DNA of 64,000 nt from Symbiodinium natans (taxonomy: Eukaryota > Sar > Dinophyceae > Suessiales > Symbiodiniaceae): contig CAJNDS010000673.1 of the NCBI GenBank assembly GCA_905221605.1, positions 28,411-92,410 on the forward strand, in the 5' to 3' direction. The translations under genes were made by a program, and so were the position numbers. This document shows positions 18,363-27,927 of this stretch, piece by piece; positions within the stretch are counted from its first letter, which is position 1, and each line of letters begins with the position of its first letter. The notes beneath the pieces were generated by a model. The model made no database searches and had not been told where the DNA came from. It saw only the letters and a program-made list of their open reading frames with translations.

Positions 18363-18378
18363 AGTTGATATATGTGAC
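18363..18378 (+). repeat. First 16 bp of the interrupted 3' LTR
   Basis: AGTTGATATATGTGAC equals the first 16 bases of the 5' LTR. The LTR then breaks off and resumes at 20868 with a repeat of the last 13 of these bases. Confidence 0.8.
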
Positions 18379-18387
18379 TGGCTCAAG
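18379..18387 (+). other. Truncated relict spliced leader
   Basis: TGGCTCAAG equals bases 14-22 of DinoSL and lies immediately after the 13-bp target duplication. A given 9-mer is expected by chance at a fixed position about once in 260,000. Confidence 0.6.
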
Positions 18388-18505
18388 ATCTCGGCTCAAC
18401 CCCGGTGGGGTGCACAGGTAGCAGAGCGGTAGCTGTGTGAACCAGCCTCGAGTCCCCTAACTGTTTTGGGTACCAGGCCTGCTTTTCACAGCCTTCATTT
18501 GAGCC

Positions 18506-19423
18506 ATGTCCAGAGCACCTGTGCAGTCGAGATCCTCACTGGCAGCAAGTGATGGGTTGGAGTCATCTCACCCAACTTGCTCTGCAGAGAGCCAGAAAGA
18601 AGGCACGGCCCGACTGGAGGGCGAAGCAGCCCGGCTTGGGGAACTCTTCCCTTATGCGAGTCCTCTTACAGCCGGCTGTGGAGTTTCTCCAGCCTTGGAA
18701 GACCAGGTAAGATGCTCGAGCAGCCTGGCAAATCCAGAGCGAACTTGGGCCCATAGAGCCAATTGTGGTCCCAGCCAATGCAGGACTTTCCACCAAGCAC
18801 TCTGCTTTCGCTGGCATCACAAGGGCCGGAAAGAGTGGCTGCTCCTCTCCGAGGACAGCAGCGTGTATTTTGTTCGCACCAGCAAATCCGGCAAAACAGT
18901 CCGAGCCGGACCCTGTGGGCAATGGAGATGCATGGAAGACCCAGCAGAGCTCCACGGGGGAACGGGAGGCGACCCGCCCGTGCAGTGGCTTCGCCTTTTG
19001 AACTTTAATTGCACTGGCTGTGGTAACATTCCAACCCATAACCTCAACTTCTTGCCCGGTCCTGGGAAAAGGCAACCAGCGATCTTGCATGGAGAGGATG
19101 GAAGACGCATCGAGCTCTACTGTGCCCTTTGTCTAGAAAGCTTCCTAGCGTGCACGTGGAGCTGGCCGAGTTTCGACCAAGCAGTTAGGAGACCGGTGTT
19201 TCTGGACTACGCTTCCCTTGCTAACTTGCGTCAGTTAGGTCACCAAGGTACGGAGCCCGTAGAACCTTTGCTGGCGCCGCTGTCTTCTGCAGCCAGCGCA
19301 CATGGCTGGACCTTCCTTGAGGAAGGGTGTTCTCAGGATCTAGACTCCCCAGAAGAAGCAGGCAACAGTGATTGGCTGGTGTGTGGCTTTGAAGACTTGG
19401 AAGACGTCCCCTGGGAGGTCTGA
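18506..19423 (+). CDS. Hypothetical 305-codon ORF in the inserted retrocopy
   Basis: The ATG at 18506 is the first one after the relict leader and stands 118 bases from it. The protein has scattered Cys/Trp residues, a basic patch (CFRWHHKGRKEWLLL), a CTGCGN motif (NFNCTGCGNIPTHNLNF) and an acidic C-terminus rich in Glu and Asp. A gtaagatg sequence at about 18709 could be an unspliced intron donor, so the copy may come from partly processed RNA or the true reading may skip part. No family is recognised. The two Cys pairs could bind zinc. Confidence 0.5.
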   Translation: MSRAPVQSRSSLAASDGLESSHPTCSAESQKEGTARLEGEAARLGELFPYASPLTAGCGVSPALEDQVRCSSSLANPERTWAHRANCGPSQCRTFHQALCFRWHHKGRKEWLLLSEDSSVYFVRTSKSGKTVRAGPCGQWRCMEDPAELHGGTGGDPPVQWLRLLNFNCTGCGNIPTHNLNFLPGPGKRQPAILHGEDGRRIELYCALCLESFLACTWSWPSFDQAVRRPVFLDYASLANLRQLGHQGTEPVEPLLAPLSSAASAHGWTFLEEGCSQDLDSPEEAGNSDWLVCGFEDLEDVPWEV

Positions 19424-20867
19424 CCTAATCCGGCCCCAACCCACCCAAATTGCAGGAGCTATGCCCTGCCAGAATCAAGGGTGAGATGCTCACCCTCCGG
19501 AATCCCTTTGTCACGGGTGAAGCTTCTCCCCGTCCAATCAGCAACGGTCCTGTGAGTCCGTTCCCAAACTGAGAGTGCCATAGGGCACCACGGAAATCTT
19601 GCATAGAATTGGATCATTTAATGATCGCATAAGGATGCAGGTTGTAAGAATGCAAGCAGAAGTGCTCAGTCCCGGCACGTACCCAGATCCATCCGTCGGA
19701 ATATTTTCGCAGTTGTTCCGATGGACACCCTGCAGGACAGGCCGCCACGATGCGGCTTTTGTTCAGCCTGACACCGGTTCGGCCCCTTTGCTCGGTCTGT
19801 GCAGCAGACCGCTGGACCGGGTTTTCGGGCTCAGGTGCTTGTGGGTCTTCCACAGGCCCAACACGGGGTTCTCGCAAACACAGCGCACGAAAGGATAACG
19901 TTAGAACCGCACCCTGAAGATCCTCACTGGTTGATGAGGGGAGGGAGGGCGCTGAGGTGTGGCAGGAACGGACGAGGATCCTAGTACGCCGACCGTATGA
20001 GGTTTAGGGCATTTCCCTGCATCAGTTTGGGGTTACCCGTGTTTGGCCTGTCGAGGATCTCCTTTGAGATTCCTGCAGGGTGCTGTTGTTTCTCTCCGGG
20101 TGGTGCAAGCCCATCTTGGAGGAAGCCTAGCGGCAGGCGTTGTTGTTAGGGACCAATGCTTGGCTGACGGACAGCCAGAGGCACCAGATTGTGGAGGTTA
20201 AAGGCTGTGGCTCGGTGCCTGAAAGCCTGCCCAACTGAGCTGCCCAAATCAACCAAGCCCTCCCTGCGTGCAAGTGGTATGGGCTCCTTGGAGCCGCTGA
20301 GGTTGAACCAGTTAGTAAGAGCGAGAAAGCTGGTTCCCCTCCCTGGTGAGTAAGTGCGAGAAAGCCAGGTCAGCAAACGGGGCTAACAGGAGCTCAGTGC
20401 TGCTGCGGCATGAGTTCCTGGGGCCTAGGTTAGTAAGGGCGAGAAAGCCTAGGCCTGTGCCGGAGGTTGGCGACTTTGCCAAGCCACTTGCGTTCAGTTT
20501 AGTACAGGCATTGCCCATGTATCGGTTCCAGACCTTCTGCCTTTTCTGAGTGAGCCGGAAGTGGGTGAGTTTCTCCCCTGTACTGGCAGGGCTGATAGGG
20601 TAGGCAGTACAGACCAGGCAGTTCAACCTGCAGAACATTTTGCCTAGGGCTTTGTACAGTGCCAAACCAGTGAGTAGCCGTAGGCCGCCGAGCTTCTCGC
20701 GGAACTGGTTAGGCCCTTTTTCTTCTCTCGGTGCTCCCTGCACATAGTACGGCCGTGTCAAGCAGGCCAAGGACACCTCGAGAGTCCCTTTTCCGTGCAT
20801 AGTTAATACCTACCGGAACTCCGGTTCCGAAGAGCCTAACCTGGCTAGCGACTCAGCCGCTTTCGAG
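19424..20867 (+). other. Noncoding tail of the insertion with a repeated 20-mer
   Basis: No long credible ORF. Three diverged copies of 'gttagtaagrgcgagaaagc' occur near 20310, 20345 and 20424. The rest is unique-looking, moderately GC-rich sequence compatible with a long 3' UTR. Confidence 0.45.
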
Positions 20868-21401
20868 TGATATATGTGACCCTCCTAGTTTCCCAGTTGA
20901 CACGTGATGTGCACTTGAGTTGTCTGCTATGAGTGTGAAGCATAGGCACGAGGACATGTCAGGCAGTGCAGATTTCTTTTGGCTTGGTGAGACCTTGTTT
21001 TTGAGTGGGAAGAACCGTTTTCTGTTCGTTTTCTCGAAACTCGTTTGTCGGAACTCGTTTCCTGTTTGTGACCTGGTATTTGGTGACCAGAAGTGACTCA
21101 AGCCAGTTTAGGTCTGCACAGAGCTCAGCAGAGCACCTAAGAGGTGCTAGGAACCTACCCACAGTGTTTAGGAGTAGAAGTTCCATGGCTGAGTGTTTTT
21201 ACCTGAAGTACCTTTGTTTTCCCATGTCTGGCAGACAGTGTTTGAAGCTGGAGAGCCGTGCTCGCATTGGCTCAAGACGAGCGGAGCTCGAGAAGCTGTG
21301 AACAGCGCAGTGAAAAGAGTCCGCACTTCGTGCTGTGAGGGTTAAGTGTAGTCTTGACCTGAGGTCCCTTAGGCCCCGTAGCTGTGCCACGAGTTTCAAC
21401 G
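20868..21401 (+). repeat. 3' LTR of copia no. 1 (resumed part, 534 bp)
   Basis: Matches the 5' LTR from its fourth base to its end, with 4-bp and 2-bp insertions. It ends TTTCAACG and is followed by the TSD TGTTA. It preserves the internal motif cattggctcaag, as in the 5' LTR (9227-9238). Confidence 0.9.
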
Positions 21402-21406
21402 TGTTA

Positions 21407-22317
21407 CGACGAGGCGACGACGACGCGACGACGAACACGCGTGCAGCACTGCGACGTAACCCGGAATGCCACATGTTTCCACGCGAATGTTGCCACACAA
21501 ATGACGCAAATGTTGCCACGCAAATGTTGCCACGCAAATGTTGCCACGCAAATGTTGCCACGCAAATGTTGCCACGCAAATGTTGCCAATGTTGCCACGC
21601 AATTGTTGCCACGCAATTGTTGCCATGCAATTGTTGCCACGCAGTTGTTGCCTACCTGGCTGCGACGACGCGACGATGACCGTGCAGCCCCTCAGTCCCT
21701 GCAGCTCCAGCCACTGCAGTCACTGCACCCAGCCTTTCAGCCATTGCAGTTTTGCGGCCACTGCAGCCCCTCCCAGGCCCTGCAAGCCTGCAGGCACTGC
21801 AGTCCCTGCAACCACTGCAGCCCCCGCAGCCACTGCAACTCCTGCAGCACCTGCAGCCCCTGCAGCCCCCCTGCACTGCAGCCCTGCAGCCCCTTGCAGC
21901 CAGCCCGCAGCCAGCCACTGCCCTCTGCCCCCAGGTCCAGGGCTGCCAGCCTGTGGCTCTACCGGTTTCGTCCACCCCGTGCTGTGTCTACCGGTCGTGT
22001 TGGTCCTGTGGCTCTACCGGTCCTGTTGGCTCTGTGGGCTTTGTGCCGGTCGTGTTCCAGTGGCTCTACCGGTTCTGTTCGGCCCTGTGCGGTGTTCGGT
22101 CGTGTTGTCTTGTGGCGTCGCCACCGGTCTGTCTAAATGTTTCCACATGTTCTGCCTAAATGTTCTGCGCAAATGTTCTGCCAAATGTTCTGCCAAATGT
22201 TCTGCCCTAATGTTCTGCCCAAATGTTCTGCCCTAATTTCTCCAAATGTTCTGGCTCAATGTTCTGCCTAAATGTTCTGCCCAAGTGTTCTGCCAAGTGT
22301 TCTGCCCAAGTGTTCTG
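21407..22317. repeat. Satellite DNA continuing right of copia no. 1
   Basis: Segments in order are: GACGACG remnants (21407-21440), tandem AATGTTGCCACGCA with an AATTGTTGCC variant (21490-21655), CTGCAG/CAGCCCC-rich DNA (21680-21930), a 'gtggctctaccggt' repeat (21955-22085) and an 'aaatgttctgcc' repeat (22130-22317). The types match those at 5.2-8.8 kb. Apparent ORFs are repeat artefacts. Confidence 0.8.
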
Positions 22318-22794
22318 CCTGCTGCCTCTCTCTTATGCTGCCGTCTCTAGACCCTACCAGAGATCGTCGTACTCAGAGCTGATTCAAAACTCGAAGGGTG
22401 TTTGGGCGTACGGACTTGACCCAAAACTGAAGAATCGGCAGGGCTGAGAGGCCTAGGACACAACGATCTTCGGCCATTTGGCCGCGAAAATTTGGGAGTG
22501 AGAAACTCCAACACAATGCAGTTCTGAGACGGGAGAGTCCGCGGGCTCACAGAAGCCGAAGGCTGGAGTCCCGCGGACTCTCCCGTCTCAGAACTGCATT
22601 GTGTTGGAGTTTTGATTAGCAAATTTTCGCGGCCAAATGGCCGAAGATCGTTGTGTCCTAGGCCTCTCAGCCCTGCCGATTCTTCAGTTTTGGGTCGAGT
22701 CCTACGCCCAACACCCTTCGAGTTTTGAATCAGCTCTGAGTACGACGATCTCTGGTGGGGTCTAGAGACGGCAGCATAAGAGAGAGGGGCAGGG
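22318..22794. repeat. Foldback: about 230-bp inverted repeat arms, 17-bp loop
   Basis: The left arm (22318-22548) and right arm (22566-22794) are near-perfect reverse complements. Examples are cttatgctgccgtctctaga against tctagagacggcagcataag, and gagacgggagagtccgcggg against cccgcggactctcccgtctc. The main mismatch is next to aaaactccaac. The loop is acagaagccgaaggctg. It could be a MITE-like foldback element or a source of double-stranded RNA. No clear target duplication is visible. Confidence 0.85.
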
Positions 22795-23268
22795 TAGAGA
22801 GTGCCTTCCTTTTTCCATTTTAATCGATTTATGCGCACCGGCCCTTGTGTTGCGAGGTACGCCTGCATTCTGGTGCTACGACTGTGCACGGACAAAGTAA
22901 AGGATGCCATCGTCTCCAGGTCATTGCTTTGTACATGCAGCACATTGCAGCCACAAGTAACAGCCACCTGCGATGACACTGCATCCCTTTTCAGGTTGCG
23001 CGTTGGATGTGCCCTGGCTCAAGCTAAGGGTGGCTGGCTGACTGAACGAGGAACCCATTGTGTAGAGGGTTGTAACGCTCTTGACTGGTTTTTTCTCGCC
23101 TTTCTGCTTCTTCTCTCCTGTGTGCTGTGCTTTTTGTTTGGTCCTCCCTTTCCTGGAGTCCCTCCCTAGTTTTTGTAAGGGCTTTCCAGGGATCTTGGTG
23201 TCTGGAGGTTGCCTCGTGGTTCTCCGCTGCCTGTGGGGTAGTCACATGAGTTTGGCCTGCCATGTTCG
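22795..23268 (+). other. Leader region before the ORF module
   Basis: No convincing gene. TGGCTCAAG at 23015-23023 matches the end of DinoSL, 246 bp before the first ORF. A T/C-rich tract follows (23087-23175), of the kind that precedes splice acceptors. Both could be coincidental. Confidence 0.3.
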
Positions 23269-24819
23269 GTGAGTGATGCCATGGAGTCGTATGCCTGTCA
23301 ACCGTACGCGATCCGGGTTGGAGCGCAAGTGCTCCAAGTCCACGTTGCCAGGAGAGGGCAACTCACTGCACTTGCCACTTTAGGGACCAGTGATATCGCA
23401 ATGACCAGGCAGATGCAAGCCGGCGTCATCCTGCCTCACGAACTCGATGCTGCCGGTTGGTGCCGATACTTTCCGCCGGAAATACAACCCTTGTTGTGTC
23501 TGGACCATTCTGCCTTTTTGAGAAACAGCAACGCCGTCTGCTTCGCCCGGCAACCCACGGTTCGCTGTTTTCTCCTGCATGCATGGAGGCCAGGCATCGG
23601 CATCATGCCGCATAGCAGTGCCCTCATGGGGCGAGCGGTGTCCACGCACAGTGCTTTGCCTGGTGACGCGATAGACCTTCCCCCTTGGGCGAGTGTTGTC
23701 ACCGAACAAGGAGCGGGTAGGGAGACAGCCCTGTCTCCCGGGCCCTGGCAAACTCCATCACCTAATCCACCTAGGGTCTGCTGGCCGGATAATAGTCCTC
23801 GCCCTCCCATACCGCCGATTCCTCCACGTGTTGGAGAATACCCAGTGGGTGAGGTCAGTAGGATCGAGCCGCGAATTCCACATGGGAGGCCACCTCCCGC
23901 GCCAGTTGCAGCCGACCTGCCACCTTGGCAGGTCCCTAGCCACCCAGGTCCACAGGTCCTTGCGGCGACCGCAATGCAGGCTATATGCCAGCTTCGCACT
24001 CTCAGTGCTGACCATGCGCCGGGGCCTCAGGAGCCTGAGGATCTCGCGCAGGCACTAGAAAGTAATCAGAATTTCCCTGAGCCCACCCCTAGCGGCGTAC
24101 TGCCATTGAAACTGGCCTCGGGAGCCATTTCCGGCGAACCGCCTGAGCCGCAAGGTCTCCACCCAGAGATTGACTACAATGCATTACTCGGCTGCCTACT
24201 TCCACAGCTCCGGGCTGCTGAGTCCGCAGGAGCCCATGTCCTGCTCTTGGTCACGGATAGTCGCTGCTTCTTGTCTATTCCGCACTTCCCCTACTTTGTC
24301 CGGCATTTGGTAGCACGCATGCAGTGGGAAGGCCCGTTTAAGGAGAGGTGGTTTCCCATCTTGGTTAACACCAAGGAAGCGGGGCTAGCTTCTGTGCACT
24401 TTACGTGGGCGGGGCCCGAAATTCTGGCAGTCCTCAGAGTCCTTGCGCCAGGGGTGGTCTTGATGTTGCTTGACCATGACACCTTGTTCACTGCCAGGTG
24501 GGAAGCAGAAGAGCTGCGAAGGTTTGCAGTCCTCGATCTACTGCCCAATACCCTCTCGACGGAGTCACTGGGCAGCATGGAAGTCGAGACGGACGAGACA
24601 CAGCCCTGTGGCTCGCTTCCAGCCTCGCCGTGGAGTTGCTCGCCGGACGGGTCCATACCGTGTGGGGCCCGATCGCCAAACTCAATTGGCATGGTTTGTG
24701 CGTCCGAGGACCAGCTTGAAGCAAATGGGGGATTGGTCCTCTTCTACCCGAATGCTCCGGACGGCAAAATCCCCGGCCCCCTCGCTTCTGCATCCCTGGC
24801 AACGTCGCTAGTGCGGTGA
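23269..24819 (+). CDS. Module ORF 1, unknown; weak glycosyltransferase-like pattern
   Basis: The ORF has 516 codons with a moderately GC-rich, protein-like composition. The N-terminal 120 residues are hydrophobic and mixed, residues 150-230 are proline-rich and disordered, and a folded domain runs from about 300. That domain has VLLLVTDSRCFLSIPHFPYF, VVLMLLDHDTLFTARWEAEE and, further on, ASEDQLEANGGLVLFY. An L-L-D-H-D-x-L-F strand followed by N-[AG]-G-[LV] resembles the DxD and nucleotide-sugar motifs of GT-A glycosyltransferases, but this is a pattern impression only. It ends in GTGA, overlapping the next frame. No intron signals interrupt it. Confidence 0.6.
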   Translation: MSDAMESYACQPYAIRVGAQVLQVHVARRGQLTALATLGTSDIAMTRQMQAGVILPHELDAAGWCRYFPPEIQPLLCLDHSAFLRNSNAVCFARQPTVRCFLLHAWRPGIGIMPHSSALMGRAVSTHSALPGDAIDLPPWASVVTEQGAGRETALSPGPWQTPSPNPPRVCWPDNSPRPPIPPIPPRVGEYPVGEVSRIEPRIPHGRPPPAPVAADLPPWQVPSHPGPQVLAATAMQAICQLRTLSADHAPGPQEPEDLAQALESNQNFPEPTPSGVLPLKLASGAISGEPPEPQGLHPEIDYNALLGCLLPQLRAAESAGAHVLLLVTDSRCFLSIPHFPYFVRHLVARMQWEGPFKERWFPILVNTKEAGLASVHFTWAGPEILAVLRVLAPGVVLMLLDHDTLFTARWEAEELRRFAVLDLLPNTLSTESLGSMEVETDETQPCGSLPASPWSCSPDGSIPCGARSPNSIGMVCASEDQLEANGGLVLFYPNAPDGKIPGPLASASLATSLVR

Positions 24820-24863
24820 CCTCAATTGGTACTGCGTTGAGCCGAGCCCTGCAGCTAGTCATC

Positions 24864-26597
24864 ATGCCCAGTGAAGTGCCCACTCCATTGCCTGGTATGC
24901 ATGAGCAGGTGCCGTTGGACCAGATCCATTATCGGCAATGTCTACGCAACACCCCTCTTGCCGGAACCACTGCTCACAAGCACTCTGACTTTGTGTTTGC
25001 GTGGGCACTTTTAGGAAGATACATACATGAGGTTGCGTGGAAAACGGCCGACCTTACTGCTGGCCGGCCAGAGCCAGACATCCAGTTTGGCGCCTCCCCA
25101 GTCAGGCAGGTCAGAGGGGTCAAAACATGGGGACAAGGCCCATATGAACAGGGATTTCTTCCCTTGCTCATGGGTTACGGCGGCTCGCACTCCCGTTTGG
25201 CAATCCTACCTGGTCCTGACTTATTCATGGCGAACCGATACGCCGAGGTTATACCCCCTCCTTTTGTGCATGGATATGGTGCCAAAGGCAAAAACATCTT
25301 GCCGCAGTGGGGGAGTGTGGTACGGCTGCCTACTCTACCCGAGTCGGTCTGGGGCAACGGGGACACCGTCCCTCTGTGGGCCTCTGTTGGGAAAAAGGGC
25401 AGTGGACCAGTGCGGCTCCAGCTCTTCCCTGGGGTCCTCATGTTTTGGAAGAAAGATGCCCTATCTTCCTGCAGGGCCACCCCGAAATGGCGCAGTCGAC
25501 CCAATACCCCAACTGGGCCGCTTGCTCTTCTTGCTGCCGCTGCGCATGCTTGGCTGGCCCAGGCGGATCTGCCGTGGCCTCTCTTCGCTGCAGACATAAA
25601 GGTCACGCCGTTGGGCCTCAGTCAATACTGGGATGATGGACTAGCCATGCGTGTGCAACAAGCCCTGGCAGCCTTTGCCTTTCCTGCCTACCAGTACCCG
25701 CCTCCAAAGCCTCACCTAACCCCCTCAGGGGAATGTCGGTCGCTCTTCATTAGCGGGATGAATGGGAAGGCCGAGAATACGCCCCCCACTGTGTCGGGTA
25801 GCATCATTCACACAGCCAATTCCTATGCACTCACTGGCTTAGAAATGGAAACAGTCCGGGACAACCAGGGCAAAAAGGTCCGATATGAGGACACACAACG
25901 CCCGTTGTTGCTTTCGACCAGCGGTAATGCCGCACATGCATTGTTGCTCCTGCCCCAAGCCGCCCAGCTATGGGCACGTGCTCTGTACCCTCAGGTCGAA
26001 GGATGCGGTCTGCCAGCGGCGGTTCGTGCTAGAATCAGCTCGGTAGAAGCCTCCCTGACAATGTGCCCTGCCCTGGCTCACTTGCACATGCCACATACTG
26101 CTGCGCTGACCGCTCTGCATGTGGGCCTCGCCGCGGGTAGAGCTGGCGAGTGCAAACTGTGCGTTACGGGTTTCTCTGCTGGGTCGTATACGGGCGCTGC
26201 TGTGGCTATCGCTTGGCATGAGCGCCAAAAGCTTCCTGACTGCAAGGGCGATTTTGTCCACATCAAGGCACGTTTGGGCGGCGTTGCCATGCCACGGGCC
26301 ATGCTGCAATATATCCTGGGTTCGGAATTGCGGCACGCTGTTAGTCTTGTCCATCATGAGAGCGACCAGCTTTGTATCTTCCGGCCCAGCCAGGCAGCAA
26401 GGACGCAAGCGATTGGCGCGGGAGCGCGTCTCTACTACTTCACTGGACCTGAGTCACTTGGCAGTGGTGGACACTCTTATGGTCACTTTGTCCACAGTGA
26501 AGAGCTATTCCAGCTCACGCCGGGGGATTATGTGCATAAGGAATTGACTAAAAAGATTTGCGGCTTGGCCGACCCCCGGATGGATCGCACAGTGTGA
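24864..26597 (+). CDS. Module ORF 2, unknown; serine-hydrolase-like C-terminus
   Basis: The frame is open from 24816, overlapping ORF 1's stop, but the first ATG is 24864. Near its C-terminus it has KLCVTGFSAGSYTGAAVAIA, a strand followed by G-x-S-x-G and a helix, which is the nucleophile elbow of alpha/beta hydrolases. An HESDQLCIF segment and a GGHSYGHF segment follow, which could supply the Asp and His of a triad. This gives moderate support for a hydrolase or lipase-like fold. The N-terminal 380 residues are unrecognised. The stop TGA is followed seven bases later by the ATG of ORF 3 in the same frame. Confidence 0.6.
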   Translation: MPSEVPTPLPGMHEQVPLDQIHYRQCLRNTPLAGTTAHKHSDFVFAWALLGRYIHEVAWKTADLTAGRPEPDIQFGASPVRQVRGVKTWGQGPYEQGFLPLLMGYGGSHSRLAILPGPDLFMANRYAEVIPPPFVHGYGAKGKNILPQWGSVVRLPTLPESVWGNGDTVPLWASVGKKGSGPVRLQLFPGVLMFWKKDALSSCRATPKWRSRPNTPTGPLALLAAAAHAWLAQADLPWPLFAADIKVTPLGLSQYWDDGLAMRVQQALAAFAFPAYQYPPPKPHLTPSGECRSLFISGMNGKAENTPPTVSGSIIHTANSYALTGLEMETVRDNQGKKVRYEDTQRPLLLSTSGNAAHALLLLPQAAQLWARALYPQVEGCGLPAAVRARISSVEASLTMCPALAHLHMPHTAALTALHVGLAAGRAGECKLCVTGFSAGSYTGAAVAIAWHERQKLPDCKGDFVHIKARLGGVAMPRAMLQYILGSELRHAVSLVHHESDQLCIFRPSQAARTQAIGAGARLYYFTGPESLGSGGHSYGHFVHSEELFQLTPGDYVHKELTKKICGLADPRMDRTV

Positions 26598-26603
26598 GCA
26601 GGT

Positions 26604-27797
26604 TTGATGGGGGTTGCGTGTGGCTCTGTCCAGCTTTCGGATAAGTCTAAAACTTTCATCAACTCCGTGCTGGGACGGCAAATCAGACGCCCCGATATGG
26701 AGGCTTTTCTCCGGATACCTTCCGCTGAGAACCGGAGCATTGCAAGTCTCCGTGCTGACTGTACCCAAGTCCTCCTGACGGATGCCAAGCCGCATCTGGC
26801 TGATTTGCCGCCCCCGTATCATGAACTTGGTCCCACGATGAAACTAGTTTTGGGTATGTGGCTCCCCCACCTGTCGTTAGAGCGCCTGGTTGACATGCTG
26901 GGTTATCAGTTTTTAGCCATGGCCTCGGAAGCAGAAATCGAGGAGGAGCCCTCGGAACAGTATCACTACCCAGAGCAAGCTGCGGTCAAGCGGGCCGCCA
27001 CCCCTGTGGCGATAAAGCCCGGCACGCATACATGGCCAATCTGCCTTCTCCATCGAGTTTACCCAAGGGCATCGGTCATGCTCCTTACACCGGAGTTGGC
27101 GGATGTCCCTGACTGGGCTACAAAGTGGTTTGCTGTCGCTGGTAAAGTGCCGGCCAAGGGCACTGCTTTGCTGGTTACCTTGAGAGAAGACAAGGGGGAT
27201 GTGGCCTACCCAGGCATGTTTATAGAGCTCCTTGCCCCGAAGAAGCTTTTCACCGGCCCTGGAGAAAGTAAGGCCATGCAGCCAGTCAATATAACCATTG
27301 CCCTGCTCTTGACTGATGAACAGCACAACCAATTCGCGCAACGACCCTCACTGCCGAGAGTCAGCCAGCTTGAGGTTCTGCCCGGAGGAGCCTCTACCCC
27401 GCTTTGGGATGCTCTGTTACACATGCCTAGGGAAAGGCAGCATGTTGCATTGGGCGTTCCGCTAGAAGACTCGCCTCTTGATGCCATCCGGCAGCCACAG
27501 TGGTTGCCGGGCTTTCTCACAGATTTAGTGCTTGTCCTCCTTATCGGGCTAGTGGTGAGAGGGAACTGGCACGACACATGGGCACAGCTCATTCACCCGG
27601 AGGTCTGCCAAGTCTTCAGAGGCAAGCACGAAACGCAAGCTGCGCAGGCATCGCTTACTGCGGGTCCGGGGGCTTCCAACCCCTTGCAAAGCTTCCTCAA
27701 CCTTTGGCTTGCGGAGGAACAATCCTATCGCAAAGAATGGACGCCGACGCTGCTGAGTGGCGTGTTAGCTACGCTCCTACTCGGGCACCATTGTTAG
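26604..27797 (+). CDS. Module ORF 3, unknown function
   Basis: The ORF has 397 codons in the same frame as ORF 2 and is separated by a TGA and two codons. The two may be one protein interrupted by a single stop or joined by readthrough. There are no catalytic motifs I recognise. It has a helical middle (MKLVLGMWLPHLSLERLVDM) and a C-terminal hydrophobic segment, LVLVLLIGLVVRG, that could cross a membrane. The reading overlaps the start of ORF 4's open frame in a +1 relation. Confidence 0.55.
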   Translation: MMGVACGSVQLSDKSKTFINSVLGRQIRRPDMEAFLRIPSAENRSIASLRADCTQVLLTDAKPHLADLPPPYHELGPTMKLVLGMWLPHLSLERLVDMLGYQFLAMASEAEIEEEPSEQYHYPEQAAVKRAATPVAIKPGTHTWPICLLHRVYPRASVMLLTPELADVPDWATKWFAVAGKVPAKGTALLVTLREDKGDVAYPGMFIELLAPKKLFTGPGESKAMQPVNITIALLLTDEQHNQFAQRPSLPRVSQLEVLPGGASTPLWDALLHMPRERQHVALGVPLEDSPLDAIRQPQWLPGFLTDLVLVLLIGLVVRGNWHDTWAQLIHPEVCQVFRGKHETQAAQASLTAGPGASNPLQSFLNLWLAEEQSYRKEWTPTLLSGVLATLLLGHHC

Positions 27798-27927
27798 TCT
27801 GCAAACGCGCGGCTTCGTCCTGGAGCCCCTGCCCAATGCTGTGTATTGTGTCCCCTTCCAGCCGGTGAGGGAAGGAGATGGGGTCGCCCAGTACCTCACC
27901 TGCTTGCTAGGGGACACCAGCATTAGG

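Larger units (their letters stand above)
18379..20867 (+). mobile_element. 2489-bp insertion in the 3' LTR, probable retroposed trans-spliced mRNA
   Basis: TGATATATGTGAC flanks the insert on both sides (18366-18378 and 20868-20880), a 13-bp target duplication. The insert starts with TGGCTCAAG, the last nine bases of the 22-nt DinoSL. A 118-bp leader, an ORF of 305 codons and a 1.4-kb tail follow. A truncated SL at the exact 5' boundary is the known signature of retroposed dinoflagellate mRNAs. No poly(A) is visible at the 3' boundary (ctttcgag), so the 3' end may be truncated or processed differently. Alternatively it is a non-autonomous element carrying this motif by chance. Confidence 0.65.
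8829..21406 (+). mobile_element. Ty1/copia LTR retrotransposon no. 1, with nested insertion
   Basis: A perfect 5-bp target duplication, TGTTA (8829-8833 and 21402-21406), flanks the element. Inside are the 5' LTR (8834-9364), a tRNA primer site, gag, protease, a middle ORF, integrase, RT/RNase H, a polypurine tract (18356-18362) and a 3' LTR split by a 2489-bp insertion (18379-20867). The integrase-before-RT order defines copia. Coding is spread over successive frames, so the copy is either decayed or uses frameshifting. It sits inside GC-rich satellite DNA that resumes on the other side. Confidence 0.9.

Noticed and set aside
21490-21655. Possible CRISPR-like array of regular 14-bp units
   Set aside because: The units are contiguous tandem repeats without unique spacers, in a eukaryotic satellite setting.
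24816-24866. GTG start overlapping the stop of module ORF 1
   Set aside because: GTG initiation is not expected in a dinoflagellate nuclear gene; the first ATG at 24864 was used.
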